This document shows, in pieces, positions 45,633 to 54,349 of a stretch of 64,000 nucleotides of DNA. Numbering within the stretch: position 1 is the stretch's first letter; the number at the start of each line of letters is the position of its first letter. The DNA is from Myxococcus sp. RHSTA-1-4 (lineage in GTDB: Bacteria > Myxococcota > Myxococcia > Myxococcales > Myxococcaceae): the NCBI RefSeq assembly GCF_020037125.1, contig NZ_JAIQDG010000042.1, forward strand, positions 1 to 64,000. Direction: 5' to 3'. The position numbers were made by a program, and so were the translations under genes. The notes under the pieces were generated by a model. It had not been told where the DNA came from. It did not search any database and was given only the letters and a program-made list of their open reading frames with translations.

Positions 45633-46430
45633 CTACTGCCTCCGCGACTCGAAGCGCCGCCGGCGCAGGTCCAGCATCCACGCCTCCAGCGCGAGCACGG
45701 CCTCCTCGGGCGGGTCCTCGGGGAGGACGGACTCCGGCACTGCGGCGTCGAGAACCTCGAAGGAGCGCGCCACCTCCGCGCGCCACTTCGTGCTCAGTTC
45801 CTCCGGAAGCTCGCTCTTCTCCCCGCGCCGCTTCTGCTCCACCAGCGCATGCGCCTCCGAGAAGCCATACAGGTCCAACAGCTCGGTGACGTCCGTCTCC
45901 ACCGTACCGGTGCGCAGCGCGTGCGTGCCGGTCAGCGTGGTGCGCAGGACGTAGAGCAGCTTCTTCGCGGACTTGAAGCCGCTCTTCTCCCACTCGCGAA
46001 GCTGGCCGTGGGCGAAGCCCCGGTAGTGCCGGTGCACGCGGCGCGACATCACCGCGCGCACGTGCGGCTTCAGCCCCTCCAGCTCCGGCGACGCGCGCAC
46101 GCAGATGGCGCCCAGCACGCGCTCGATGTAGTTGCCGTTGCCTTGCAGGACGCCCTGGAGCACCGGCTGCAGCTCGTTGGACGAGTAGTCCACCTCCACG
46201 CCGTCCACCACCTGGAGCCGCTCGGCGGTGATGTGCTTCGGCTGGAGCCCCAGCAGCACCGCGGTGGGCGCCACGTGGATGGACTTCAGGTCCAGGTCGC
46301 TGTCCGGCGAGGGGAAGCCATACGCGTGCGCCCCCGAGAGGGCCACGACCAGGTGCTCGCGCTTCGCGGACTCCTCGTCGAGCACCCGGTCCGCCACCAC
46401 GCGCTCATGTTCCTTCAGTGTGCCCTTCAT
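45633..46430 (-). CDS. Nucleotidyltransferase of the RlaP/COG3541 (RNA-repair DNA polymerase beta) type, second of pair
   Basis: 265 residues. The polymerase-beta nucleotidyltransferase signature is SGAHAYGFPSPDSDLDLKSI, with the metal-binding Asp pair in SDLDL, then EVDYSSNELQPVLQGVLQGNG and YRGFAHGQ. These are the marks of RlaP-like proteins, predicted to act with RNA ligases in RNA repair. It overlaps the upstream paralogue by 4 bp (ATGA), so the two are translationally coupled and may form a heterodimer. No RNA ligase is adjacent. Confidence 0.82.
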   Translation of the reverse strand: MKGTLKEHERVVADRVLDEESAKREHLVVALSGAHAYGFPSPDSDLDLKSIHVAPTAVLLGLQPKHITAERLQVVDGVEVDYSSNELQPVLQGVLQGNGNYIERVLGAICVRASPELEGLKPHVRAVMSRRVHRHYRGFAHGQLREWEKSGFKSAKKLLYVLRTTLTGTHALRTGTVETDVTELLDLYGFSEAHALVEQKRRGEKSELPEELSTKWRAEVARSFEVLDAAVPESVLPEDPPEEAVLALEAWMLDLRRRRFESRRQ

Positions 46431-47722
46431 TCCGCGTCCCTCCACTCCATGGCCGGAGCCTCCGGCGCGTCGCGTCCCAGCGGGCCGGGCTCCTTCAGCA
46501 CCCAGCGCCGCGCCACCTCGTCTCCCACGCGCCTCAGCAGCCGGTCCGCGCGCTCGTAGTCCGGATGCTCCGGCAGCCGGCTCTCCCGGTGCGCCGCCTC
46601 CAGGTCCGGCGCCATGGCCTCCGCGTCCCGCAGCACGTCCTCCAGCGGCACGCGGCCCGCCTTGATGTCCAGCAGCCGCGCCTTCAGCGCGCCCGCCGCC
46701 TCGAACGTGGGCTCTCCCGTGCGCAACCACCCGGTGGCCGTGGCCACCAGCCGCAGCAGGTTGTACGCGTTCTTCGGCCGCAGCTCGCGCGCGGACGGAG
46801 GCCGCTGCCCGCCGTCTCGCGCGTACGCCGTGAGCGCCGCGAAGTCGTTGGCCGTCAGGAGTCCCTGGTCCCACAACGAGCGGTAGAGCTGCTTCACGTA
46901 CGTCTTCGCCGCCAGCAGCGCGTCCTGCTGCGAGGGCGCCGTCCGGGGAGACACGGCGGCCAGCCGCTTCGCCACCTCGTCCAGGTCCGGGGCCGGGTCC
47001 TCACACAGCCACTCCAGGAGCAAGTCCCTGTGCTCGGCAAGCCGCTGGCTGCGCGTGAGCTTGTCGAGCTGACTCATGGCATAGCGGCCGAAGCTGCCGA
47101 AGATGGCCTTGGACACGAAGGCGCCGCGCTCGGCGAGCAGCCACTCGCCCAGCACGTCCTTCGCCGTGGCGCCAGGGACGAACAGCGTCTCCAGCGTGTT
47201 CGGGTCCGCGCGCAGCGCCTGCTCCACCGTCTTGTGCACCTCCCAGTAGGTGGTGCTGCCGTCGGCGCTCACCAGGTCCACCGGCGCCTCCACCAAGCCG
47301 AAGGTCCACGACAGCGGCAGTGCGAACACGCCCCGCACGTCCACGTCCGAGCTCTCGTTGGCCAGGCCCCACGCATGACTGCCCACGCGCGTCTCCAGCA
47401 CCACACACGGCGTCAGCGCGGACCAGGCCGCCTCCCGGCGCCGGGCGAAGTCCACCTGTCCCACGCGGCGGGGCACCAATTCCTCGCGCGCGAACCAGAC
47501 CTCGCCCACACCGACAATCTGCACGTCGAAGCCGCCGTCATGCGCGCGGACGACTCGGCCCACCACGCCCTGGGGGATGCGGCGCCCGCCCGAGGCCATG
47601 CGCTCCACGCGCGTCGTCACCTCCGTGCCGTGCGGCAGGGGCACCGACAGCCGGTCCACCTGCTCGAGGCCGCGGATGCGCGCGCCGCCCTGGCGCGAGG
47701 AATCCGTCGGAGAATCAGCCAT
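46427..47722 (-). CDS. Nucleotidyltransferase of the RlaP/COG3541 type, first of pair, with N-terminal beta domain
   Basis: 431 residues. The first 95 or so residues form a small beta-rich domain (VPLPHGTEVTTRVERM, GVVGRVV), followed by the catalytic core VLETRVGSHAWGLANESSDV with SDVDVRG metal-binding aspartates, then TTYWEVHKTVEQALRADPN and FGRYAMSQLDKL. It is a longer paralogue of the downstream gene. GGGAGG lies 7 nt upstream of the ATG. RlaP-type proteins are inferred from context studies to repair damaged RNA; experimental function is unknown. Confidence 0.85.
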   Translation of the reverse strand: MADSPTDSSRQGGARIRGLEQVDRLSVPLPHGTEVTTRVERMASGGRRIPQGVVGRVVRAHDGGFDVQIVGVGEVWFAREELVPRRVGQVDFARRREAAWSALTPCVVLETRVGSHAWGLANESSDVDVRGVFALPLSWTFGLVEAPVDLVSADGSTTYWEVHKTVEQALRADPNTLETLFVPGATAKDVLGEWLLAERGAFVSKAIFGSFGRYAMSQLDKLTRSQRLAEHRDLLLEWLCEDPAPDLDEVAKRLAAVSPRTAPSQQDALLAAKTYVKQLYRSLWDQGLLTANDFAALTAYARDGGQRPPSARELRPKNAYNLLRLVATATGWLRTGEPTFEAAGALKARLLDIKAGRVPLEDVLRDAEAMAPDLEAAHRESRLPEHPDYERADRLLRRVGDEVARRWVLKEPGPLGRDAPEAPAMEWRDAE

Positions 47723-47863
47723 TGTTCACCTCCCGGTGCGGTGCGAAGTCGTCTCCCGACGGCGGCGCGGGCGCGGACCTGACGCCTCCGGCGCCATGCT
47801 AGCCCCGGCAAGTCCGGACACGAAACGAGGGTCGCGCCTGGAAACCGGGAGGGCGCAGCGCCT

Positions 47864-49279
47864 TCAGTGAGAGCCCGTCGCCCCCGCGTCATGCCCGCGC
47901 TCGGCGGCCAGGCGCGTCTCGGGGTCCGGCCGCTTCTCGCGCATCGTGACGAACTCCTCGGCCGCCGTGGGGTGGATGCCCACGGTGGAGTCGAACTGCG
48001 CCTTGGTGGCGCCGCACTTCACCGCCACCGCCAGGCCCTGGATGATTTCCGGCGCGTCCGCCCCCACCATGTGGCAGCCCAGCACCCGCTGGGTGGCTCG
48101 CTCCACCACCAGCTTCATCATCGTCCGCTCGTCGCGCCCGCTGAGCGTGTGCTTCATGGGCTTGAAGTTGGCGACGTAGACGTCCACCTGCCCGCAACGC
48201 TCGCGCGCCTCCAGCTCCGTCAGTCCCACGCACGCCACCGGCGGCTGGCTGAAGACGGCCGAGGGCACGTTGGTGTGGTCCATCTTCATGGGGTTGTTAT
48301 GAAAGAGCGTCTCCGCCATCGCGCGTCCCTCGGCGATGGCCACCGGGGTGAGGTTGATGCGGTCCGTGAGGTCCCCCACCGCGTAGATGTTCTCCACCGA
48401 GGTGCGGGACCACTCGTCCACCTTCACCGCGCCCCGGGCATCCAGCTCCACGCCCACCTCCTCCAGCCCCAGCCCGCCCGAGTTGGGCACCCGGCCGGTG
48501 GCGTAGAGCACCGCGTCCGCCTCAATCGTGTCGCCCCCGCGCGTCAGCAGGCTCACCCCGTCCACGCGCTTCTCGATGTCCCGGATGAAGGTGTCCGTCA
48601 CCAGCTCGATGCCCTTCTTGCGCATCTCCCCCGTGAGGAAGGCGCGCACGTCGTCATCGAACCCGTTCAGCACCGTGGGGCTCCGGACGATGACTGTCAC
48701 CTTCGAGCCCAGCCCGTGGAAGATGCCCGCCAGCTCCACGCCGATGTACCCGCCCCCCACAATCGCCAGCCGCTTCGGCAGCTCGGGGAAGGACAGCGCG
48801 TCATCCGAGGTGAGGGCATGTCCGATGCCCGCCACGTCCGGAGGCAGGTACGGCCGCGAGCCGGTGGCCAGGAGGATGCGCTCCGCCGTGTAGCGCTTGC
48901 CGCCCACCTCCACCGTGTGCGCGTCCACCAGCCGCCCGCGCCCCTGCACCACCGTCACGCCCGAGTCGCGCAGCAGCCGCGCGTACACACCACCCAACCG
49001 GGCCAGCTCCTTGTCCTTGGCCTCGCGCAGCCGCGCCCAGTCGAACGCCGGCTCCTGCACCGTCCACCCGTAGCCGGCCGCGTCCTGGAACTCCTCGTGG
49101 AAGTGGGAGCCGTACACCAGCAGCTTCTTGGGCACGCAGCCCCGGTGCACGCAGGTGCCGCCCAAATCACGGTCCTCGCAGAGCCCCACCTTCGCCCCGT
49201 AGGAGCCCGCCCTGCGGCTGGCCGCCACGCCCCCGGAGCCGCCGCCAATGGTGAACAGGTCGAAGTCGTAACGGGCCAT
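47864..49279 (-). CDS. Glutathione-disulfide reductase-like flavoprotein (pyridine nucleotide-disulfide oxidoreductase class I)
   Basis: 471 residues. FAD motif FTIGGGSGGVAASR, redox-active Cys43/Cys48 in GGTCVHRGCVPKK, NAD(P)-binding GGGYIGVELAG with a following IVRSP, and the C-terminal HPTAAEE of glutathione reductases. NADPH-dependent glutathione (or related disulfide) reduction is likely; trypanothione-like specificity cannot be excluded. The frame is open far upstream but the start is fixed by the FAD motif at residue 12 or so. It lies 119 bp from the end of the hybrid kinase gene, on the same strand. Confidence 0.92.
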   Translation of the reverse strand: MARYDFDLFTIGGGSGGVAASRRAGSYGAKVGLCEDRDLGGTCVHRGCVPKKLLVYGSHFHEEFQDAAGYGWTVQEPAFDWARLREAKDKELARLGGVYARLLRDSGVTVVQGRGRLVDAHTVEVGGKRYTAERILLATGSRPYLPPDVAGIGHALTSDDALSFPELPKRLAIVGGGYIGVELAGIFHGLGSKVTVIVRSPTVLNGFDDDVRAFLTGEMRKKGIELVTDTFIRDIEKRVDGVSLLTRGGDTIEADAVLYATGRVPNSGGLGLEEVGVELDARGAVKVDEWSRTSVENIYAVGDLTDRINLTPVAIAEGRAMAETLFHNNPMKMDHTNVPSAVFSQPPVACVGLTELEARERCGQVDVYVANFKPMKHTLSGRDERTMMKLVVERATQRVLGCHMVGADAPEIIQGLAVAVKCGATKAQFDSTVGIHPTAAEEFVTMREKRPDPETRLAAERGHDAGATGSH

Positions 49280-49398
49280 GGTCCTCGTCCTCCGGGAGAA
49301 GCGACATGCGTTTCCCCTGAGATAGTCCCGGGGAGGCGCGGACCGTACCGGAAGTGTGGAGCCGCGGCGCCTGGATTCGCGCCAGCGGACACTCCGGC

Positions 49399-52185
49399 TC
49401 AGCTCCGGGACAGGGAGAGGATGCTCTCGCGCAGGCGCGCCAGCAGGTGCCGCGCCCCGTCCAGCTCCGCCTTGCAGCGCTCCAGCCGCTCCGCCATGCC
49501 GTCCAGGTTGCCCGCGTCGGCGCGCAGCTCGATGTCGCGGCACTGAAGCTCCAGTGACGTGGCGCCGAACCACGCCGCGTTGGACTTGAGCGTGTGGGCG
49601 GCCCGGCCCAGGTCGTCCACCCGGCCCCGGGCCAGCGCGGAGAAGGCGTCGTCGAGCAGCGCCGGCATGCTGTGCATGGCGGTCTCGATGAGCTCCGGCA
49701 GAATCTGCCCCGACTGAGCCCCCAGCTCGCGCCACAGGCGCGAGAGCGCGGCCGGCTCCAGGCCGGGGATGCGCGCCACCTCGGGCAGCTCGTCCCCGTC
49801 CAGGGGGGACGGCGGCGCGACCGGGGCGGCGACGTCCTTCCGGACGGCCGGAACCACCTCGGAGCGTCGGGGCTGGCAGCGCAGCAGCGAGGCGGCCAGC
49901 GCCTCCACGCGGATGGGCTTGCCCAGGAAGTCGTCCATGCCCACCGCGAAGCACTGCTCGCGGTCCGAGTCCATGGCGTTGGCCGTCATGGCGATGATCC
50001 AGGGCTGCGCCCGGGGCGGCAGCTCCGCGCGGATGCGGCGGGTGGCCTCCAGCCCGTCCATCTCCGGCATCTGCAGGTCCATGAGAACGACGTCGAACCG
50101 CTGCTGGGACACCAGGCGCAGGGCCTCGTGCCCGTTGAAGGCCACCTGCGCGCGGTAGCCGAGCCGCTCCAGCACCAGCAGCGCCAGCTTCTGGTTCGTG
50201 GGGTTGTCCTCCACGAGCAGGATGTCCAGGGGCAGCCGGTCTCCGGGCCGCTCCCCCGGAAACGGCCCCGCGCGCGGCGGGCGCTCCACCCGCGCGGCAT
50301 GCGCCTGCCGGGCCACGTCGTGCGAGAAGCACGACATCAGGGCGTCATGGAGCTGCGAGGCCTTCACCGGGCGGGACAGCACCGCGGAGAACAGGCCCTC
50401 GGGCGTGATTCCGCGGCGGCCGGGCGAGGTGAGCAGCAGCAGCGGCAGCGTCCGCATGTCGCCCCACTGGCGGATGCGCACCGCCAGCGCCGGCCCGTCC
50501 AGCCCCGGCATCTGGTGGTCGATGAGGGCCACGTCGAAGCGCGCGCCGGCCTGGAGCCGCGCCAGCGCCTCGGCGCCGGAGGAGGTCTCCACCGAGTCGA
50601 TGCCCCACTGCTGGAGCTGCCGCCCCAGCAGCCGCCGGTTGATGGCGTTGTCGTCCACGATGAGCACGCGCCGCCCTTGCAGGAGGGGCTGCTCCGGGAG
50701 CAGGTTCATGGCGGGCTGCTGCGCCGCGGCCTGCACGCTGAGCGAGAAGCAGAAGGTGGTGCCGGTGCCGCCCACGCTCTCGCGCTCCACCCAGATGCGG
50801 CCGCCCATGGCCTCCATCAGCCGCTTGGAGATGGCCAGCCCCAGCCCGGTGCCTCCGAAGCGGCGGGACACCGACGCGTCGAGCTGGTTGAAGGGCTGGA
50901 ACAGTCCCGCCCGCATCTCCTCCGGGATTCCCGGCCCGGTGTCCTGCACGGAGAACGTCAGCTCCCAGGGCGCGTCCGCCGCGCCGCTGCTCCGCTTCCC
51001 GTCCACCGACACCACGGCGCCGCCCTGCTCGGTGAACTTGAGGGCGTTGCCCACCAGGTTGAGCAGCACCTGGCGCAGGCGCGATGCGTCGCCCACCAGA
51101 ATCTGCGGAAGGTGCGGGGCGATGTCACACGCCAGGTCCAGCCCCTTCTCGCTGGCGCGCACGGCGAGCAGGTCCAGCACCGACTCCACGCACTGGCGCA
51201 AATCGAAGGGGTGCAGCTCCGTCTCGAACCGGCCGGCTTCAATCTTGGAGAAGTCCAGCACGTCGTTGAGCAGGGTGAGCAGCGCCTCGCTGCTCTGGCG
51301 GATGGTGGAGACGAAGTCGCGCTGCTCCTCCGTCAGCCCCGTGTCCAGCAAGAGCCCCGTCATGCCGATGATGGCGTTCATCGGCGTGCGGATTTCGTGG
51401 CTCATGGTGGCCAGGAAGAGGCTCTTGGCCTGGTTGGCGGCCTCGGCCGCCTGGCGCGCCCGCTGGAGGTCGGTGATGTCGTGGTAGATGGCGATGAAGC
51501 CGAGCTGCCGCCCGCCCACGGACACCGGCAGCGCCAGCAACTCCACATCCACCACGGAGCCGTTCTTCCGCACGCGGCGGGTGACGGAATGCACGCGGCC
51601 CCGCGCGAGGACTTCACGGCTGGCCTTCTCCGCCTCCGGGAGCACGGTGGGCTCGGTGGCCACCAGCTCGAAGATGTGCCGCCCGAGCGCCTCCTGCGGC
51701 GTGTACCCGAAGAGCCGCTCCGCCTCCGGGTTCCACGACAGCACGCGGAACTGGCGGGTGATGGTGACGATGGCCACGGGGCTGTTGCGCACCACGGCCT
51801 CGAAGAACTCCTTCTGCTGGCGGATGGAGGCCTCAACCTCCAGCGAGCCCGTCATGTCCAGGAGCTGCAGCACCCAGCCCCCGCCCCCCGCGCCCGGCAG
51901 GGCCACCGTCATCACCCGCAGGTAGTACGCCTGCCCGCCGCCTCCCGGCCGCTGCCCGGCCAGCTCCGTCTCGTGGGGGGTGTCGGAGGGAGCGCGTGGC
52001 TCGGGCGGACGCCACCCGGGCAGAACGTGCGCCACCGGGTGGCCCAGCAGCTCCGAGCGCGGTCCGAAGAACCGCTCCGCGGCGCGGTTGACCTCCAGAA
52101 TCCGCTGCGCGGAGTCGAGCACGAGCACGGCGTCACGCGCATGCTCGAACACGACGGAATGAGCGCTGGACGCCAGGTCGGACAC
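49399..52185 (-). CDS. Hybrid sensor histidine kinase: PAS-PAS-HisKA-HATPase-REC-REC-Hpt
   Basis: 928 residues, no transmembrane segment, so cytoplasmic. Two PAS domains (1-120 and 125-245) are followed by HisKA with SHEIRTPMN (His263), the HATPase (LVGNALKFTEQGG, DTGPGIPEEM, GTGLGLAISK), receiver 1 (VLIVDDN, phospho-acceptor Asp556), receiver 2 (LLVEDN, Asp703) and an Hpt domain (AAHTLKSN, His864). All phospho-relay residues are present. It looks like a complete relay whose output must be another protein. GTG start with GGGGAA upstream. The signal is not evident. Such kinases are abundant in myxobacteria. Confidence 0.93.
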   Translation of the reverse strand: MSDLASSAHSVVFEHARDAVLVLDSAQRILEVNRAAERFFGPRSELLGHPVAHVLPGWRPPEPRAPSDTPHETELAGQRPGGGGQAYYLRVMTVALPGAGGGGWVLQLLDMTGSLEVEASIRQQKEFFEAVVRNSPVAIVTITRQFRVLSWNPEAERLFGYTPQEALGRHIFELVATEPTVLPEAEKASREVLARGRVHSVTRRVRKNGSVVDVELLALPVSVGGRQLGFIAIYHDITDLQRARQAAEAANQAKSLFLATMSHEIRTPMNAIIGMTGLLLDTGLTEEQRDFVSTIRQSSEALLTLLNDVLDFSKIEAGRFETELHPFDLRQCVESVLDLLAVRASEKGLDLACDIAPHLPQILVGDASRLRQVLLNLVGNALKFTEQGGAVVSVDGKRSSGAADAPWELTFSVQDTGPGIPEEMRAGLFQPFNQLDASVSRRFGGTGLGLAISKRLMEAMGGRIWVERESVGGTGTTFCFSLSVQAAAQQPAMNLLPEQPLLQGRRVLIVDDNAINRRLLGRQLQQWGIDSVETSSGAEALARLQAGARFDVALIDHQMPGLDGPALAVRIRQWGDMRTLPLLLLTSPGRRGITPEGLFSAVLSRPVKASQLHDALMSCFSHDVARQAHAARVERPPRAGPFPGERPGDRLPLDILLVEDNPTNQKLALLVLERLGYRAQVAFNGHEALRLVSQQRFDVVLMDLQMPEMDGLEATRRIRAELPPRAQPWIIAMTANAMDSDREQCFAVGMDDFLGKPIRVEALAASLLRCQPRRSEVVPAVRKDVAAPVAPPSPLDGDELPEVARIPGLEPAALSRLWRELGAQSGQILPELIETAMHSMPALLDDAFSALARGRVDDLGRAAHTLKSNAAWFGATSLELQCRDIELRADAGNLDGMAERLERCKAELDGARHLLARLRESILSLSRS

Positions 52186-52270
52186 CCTTCCCCCTACAGA
52201 CAGTGTAGGTCAGCTCGGCCTCTCACCACCTCGTGCGGCATGCGGCAGACAGCGTGACTGCATCATGCCA

Positions 52271-52307
52271 GACACCCGCCGGGTTCAGGAGAGACCCGCC
52301 GGGTGTC
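52271..52307. promoter_or_regulatory. Large interrupted palindrome in a divergent promoter region
   Basis: GACACCCG-C-CGGGT ... ACCCG-C-CGGGTGTC, 13 pairs with one C-C mismatch around a 9-nt loop. It also reads as two copies of ACCCGCCGGGT. It lies between the divergent hybrid kinase (start 52185) and membrane protein (start 52434) genes and could be an operator for either, or an RNA hairpin. Confidence 0.4.
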
Positions 52308-52433
52308 GCACCGGGGCCGGGTGCGTTCCACGAGGAGTGGAAGTCGCCGTGCGTCAAGGTGGGGCCCGCGGCTCCACCGGGCTTCCCCCGGGAGGCGCGA
52401 CCAGGGAAGATGGGGCCGTCCAGGAGCTTCCCC

Positions 52434-53612
52434 ATGCGTCCCATCGCCCTCCTGCTGGGGCTCGCCGCCACGCTCGCGAGCGCCCAGCAGCCGGTCGCCG
52501 TCTCCTCTCCGCAGGACCCGCTCCCGCCGCCGCCCCTCACGTCCTCGCCCTCGTCTCCGGACGAGCCCGAGTGGGCCACGCCGCCCTCCCTCACCAGCCC
52601 CGCCACGTCCGAGCCGGAGCCGCAAGAAGCCCCTCCCCCCACGGCTCGCCCCACGGAGCCCGAATCCCGGGAAATCCTGGCGCCCACGGTCCGCCCCTCC
52701 GAGCCCGAGCCTCGACAGACGCCGGCGCCCCGGAAGCTGGAGCCGGCGCCCAAGCGCCCGCTGCGCTACAGCCGCCTCTCCGCCGACTCGGGAGGTCCCA
52801 CGCTCGTCCTCACCGAGGCGGTGGGCGGCATGGTGCTGGGGGCCATGCTCGGCAGCACCTATGACGACGAGAACGGCCGGAGCGACAACGCCTACGCGGG
52901 CGCGATGCTGGGAGCGCTCACGCTCGGCACGGCGAGCACCCTCTACCAGTACTTCGTCCCCGTGAAGCGCAACGAGTCGCTGCTCGCCGCGAGCGCCTCC
53001 ACGCTGGGCTTCATGGCGGGGGTGAGCGCCGCCAACGGGTGGGATTTGGACAGCCGGCGGCGGGCCCTGCTCGCCCTCACCACCTCGCAGGTCGGCGTCG
53101 CCAGCGTGCTGTTCATCACCGCGGGCGGCGAGGACGTCAGCTCCGGCGACACGGGGCTGGTGGGCATGACGGCCTTCTACGCGTTCGTCACCACCGGGCT
53201 CGTCGAGTACATCGGCTCGCGCCAGTCCGGGGAGAGCTTCCGCTACACGCCGCTGCTCATCGCGCCCGCGGCGGGGATGATTATCGGAGGGCTGCTGGCG
53301 ATTCCCCTGGAGATTCCGCCCTCCTCCGTGCGGGACGTCACCCTGTTCCCGGTCGGCATGGGCCTGACGGCGCTGCTCGTCGGCTCACGGCTGGACGTCA
53401 GCGACGTCACCGTGGCCAAGACGGTGCTGGGCACCGTGGCCGGCACCTTCGCCATCACCGTCCTGCTCTCCGCCCTGTCGCCCGACGAGCCCACGCAGCG
53501 CGACGCACGGGCGGATAGCGCGTTCCAGCCCGTGCCCGTGCCGGTGGTGATGCCGGCCGGCCGCGGCAACGACGCGCTCGCCGCCGGCCCCGGGCTCTTC
53601 ATGCGCTTCTAG
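52434..53612 (+). CDS. Hypothetical membrane protein with signal peptide and Pro-rich linker
   Basis: 392 residues. Signal peptide MRPIALLLGLAATLASAQQ, then a 100-residue Pro/Ser/Glu-rich linker (residues 20-120), then seven or eight short hydrophobic segments, many Gly/Ala-rich (GGMVLGAMLGSTYDDENG, AAGMIIGGLLAIPLEIP). No family is recognised; the Gly-rich repeats suggest an outer-membrane-associated glycine-zipper protein. GGAG 8 nt upstream fixes the ATG. It ends on a CTAG shared with the convergent gene. Confidence 0.6.
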   Translation: MRPIALLLGLAATLASAQQPVAVSSPQDPLPPPPLTSSPSSPDEPEWATPPSLTSPATSEPEPQEAPPPTARPTEPESREILAPTVRPSEPEPRQTPAPRKLEPAPKRPLRYSRLSADSGGPTLVLTEAVGGMVLGAMLGSTYDDENGRSDNAYAGAMLGALTLGTASTLYQYFVPVKRNESLLAASASTLGFMAGVSAANGWDLDSRRRALLALTTSQVGVASVLFITAGGEDVSSGDTGLVGMTAFYAFVTTGLVEYIGSRQSGESFRYTPLLIAPAAGMIIGGLLAIPLEIPPSSVRDVTLFPVGMGLTALLVGSRLDVSDVTVAKTVLGTVAGTFAITVLLSALSPDEPTQRDARADSAFQPVPVPVVMPAGRGNDALAAGPGLFMRF

Positions 53613-54349
53613 CGGCTGGTCCACCACGCCTTGAACTCACGCCAGGAAATCTTCCCGGTGCGGTCCGTGTCGACCGTATCGAGGGCGATTTCCAGCTCCT
53701 CGTCGGTGACGTTCTGCCCGAGCGCCTCCAGCAGCCGCGCGAACTCGGCGCGCTCGATGGAGCCGGTGCGGTTGCGGTCATAGCGCTGGAAGATGTCGAG
53801 CAGCTCGTTGCCGGAGCTGGTCAGCTCGTCCACCGCCGCGTGCTCGGGCGCGAGCGGCTGGATGCCGGCGGACGTGGTCTCCACCTGCTCGACGAACGGA
53901 GAGCCCGTGGCCGGCCGCTCGACCGCGCCCGGAGGAGTCGCGGGCGGAGCCAGGGGCAGCTCCTGCTGCAGCTCCGCGGCGGAGGGCCTCCGGGCCGCCT
54001 TCCGGGCGCCGGCCGCCTTCGTGACGGTCTTCTTCGCCGCGGCCTTCCGGGCACCCGCCTTCTTCGCCGCGGGCGTCTTCACGGCCGCCTTCGCCGCGAC
54101 CTTCCGGGCACTGGCCTTCTTCGCCGCGGGCTTCTTCGCGGCCGCCTTCTTCGCCGCGGGCTTCTTCGCGGCACCCTTCTTCGCGGCACCCTTCTTCGCG
54201 GCACCCTTCTTCGCGGCACCCTTCTTCGCGGCACCCTTCTTCGCGGCGGCCTTGCCGGCACCGGCCTTCTTCGCCGCGGGCTTCTTCGCGCCGGAGGTGC
54301 GCCGGGATGACTTCTTCGCAGCACTGGTCTTGCGTGACTTCGTCGCCAT
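53609..54349 (-). CDS. Histone-H1-like Lys/Ala-rich protein with C-terminal EF-hand pair
   Basis: 246 residues. Residues 1-125 are composed almost only of Lys, Ala, Arg and Pro in KKxAAKK units, the composition of histone H1 tails and bacterial nucleoid proteins. After a linker of 60 residues come two EF-hand loops, RYDRNRTGSIERAEF and DTVDTDRTGKISWREF, with Asp/Asn/Thr/Glu ligands at the right spacing. A calcium-responsive DNA- or polyanion-binding protein is suggested. The start has GAGG upstream. Its 3' end overlaps that of the convergent membrane gene by 4 bp. Confidence 0.75.
   Translation of the reverse strand: MATKSRKTSAAKKSSRRTSGAKKPAAKKAGAGKAAAKKGAAKKGAAKKGAAKKGAAKKGAAKKPAAKKAAAKKPAAKKASARKVAAKAAVKTPAAKKAGARKAAAKKTVTKAAGARKAARRPSAAELQQELPLAPPATPPGAVERPATGSPFVEQVETTSAGIQPLAPEHAAVDELTSSGNELLDIFQRYDRNRTGSIERAEFARLLEALGQNVTDEELEIALDTVDTDRTGKISWREFKAWWTSR
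54171..54245. repeat. Five exact 15-bp tandem repeats encoding KKGAA
   Basis: Unit GCACCCTTCTTCGCG, five contiguous copies with no change, in the Lys/Ala-rich part of the H1-like gene. It encodes repeated AAKKG on the minus strand. Exact copies imply recent slippage and likely length variation between strains. Confidence 0.9.

Noticed and set aside
49280..50332. N-terminal extension of the glutathione-reductase-like gene
   Set aside because: It overlaps the hybrid kinase gene in another frame and precedes the FAD motif, which must be near the true start.
53609..53612. Shared CTAG at convergent stop codons
   Set aside because: A normal overlap of convergent genes with TAG stops; noted but not biologically informative.
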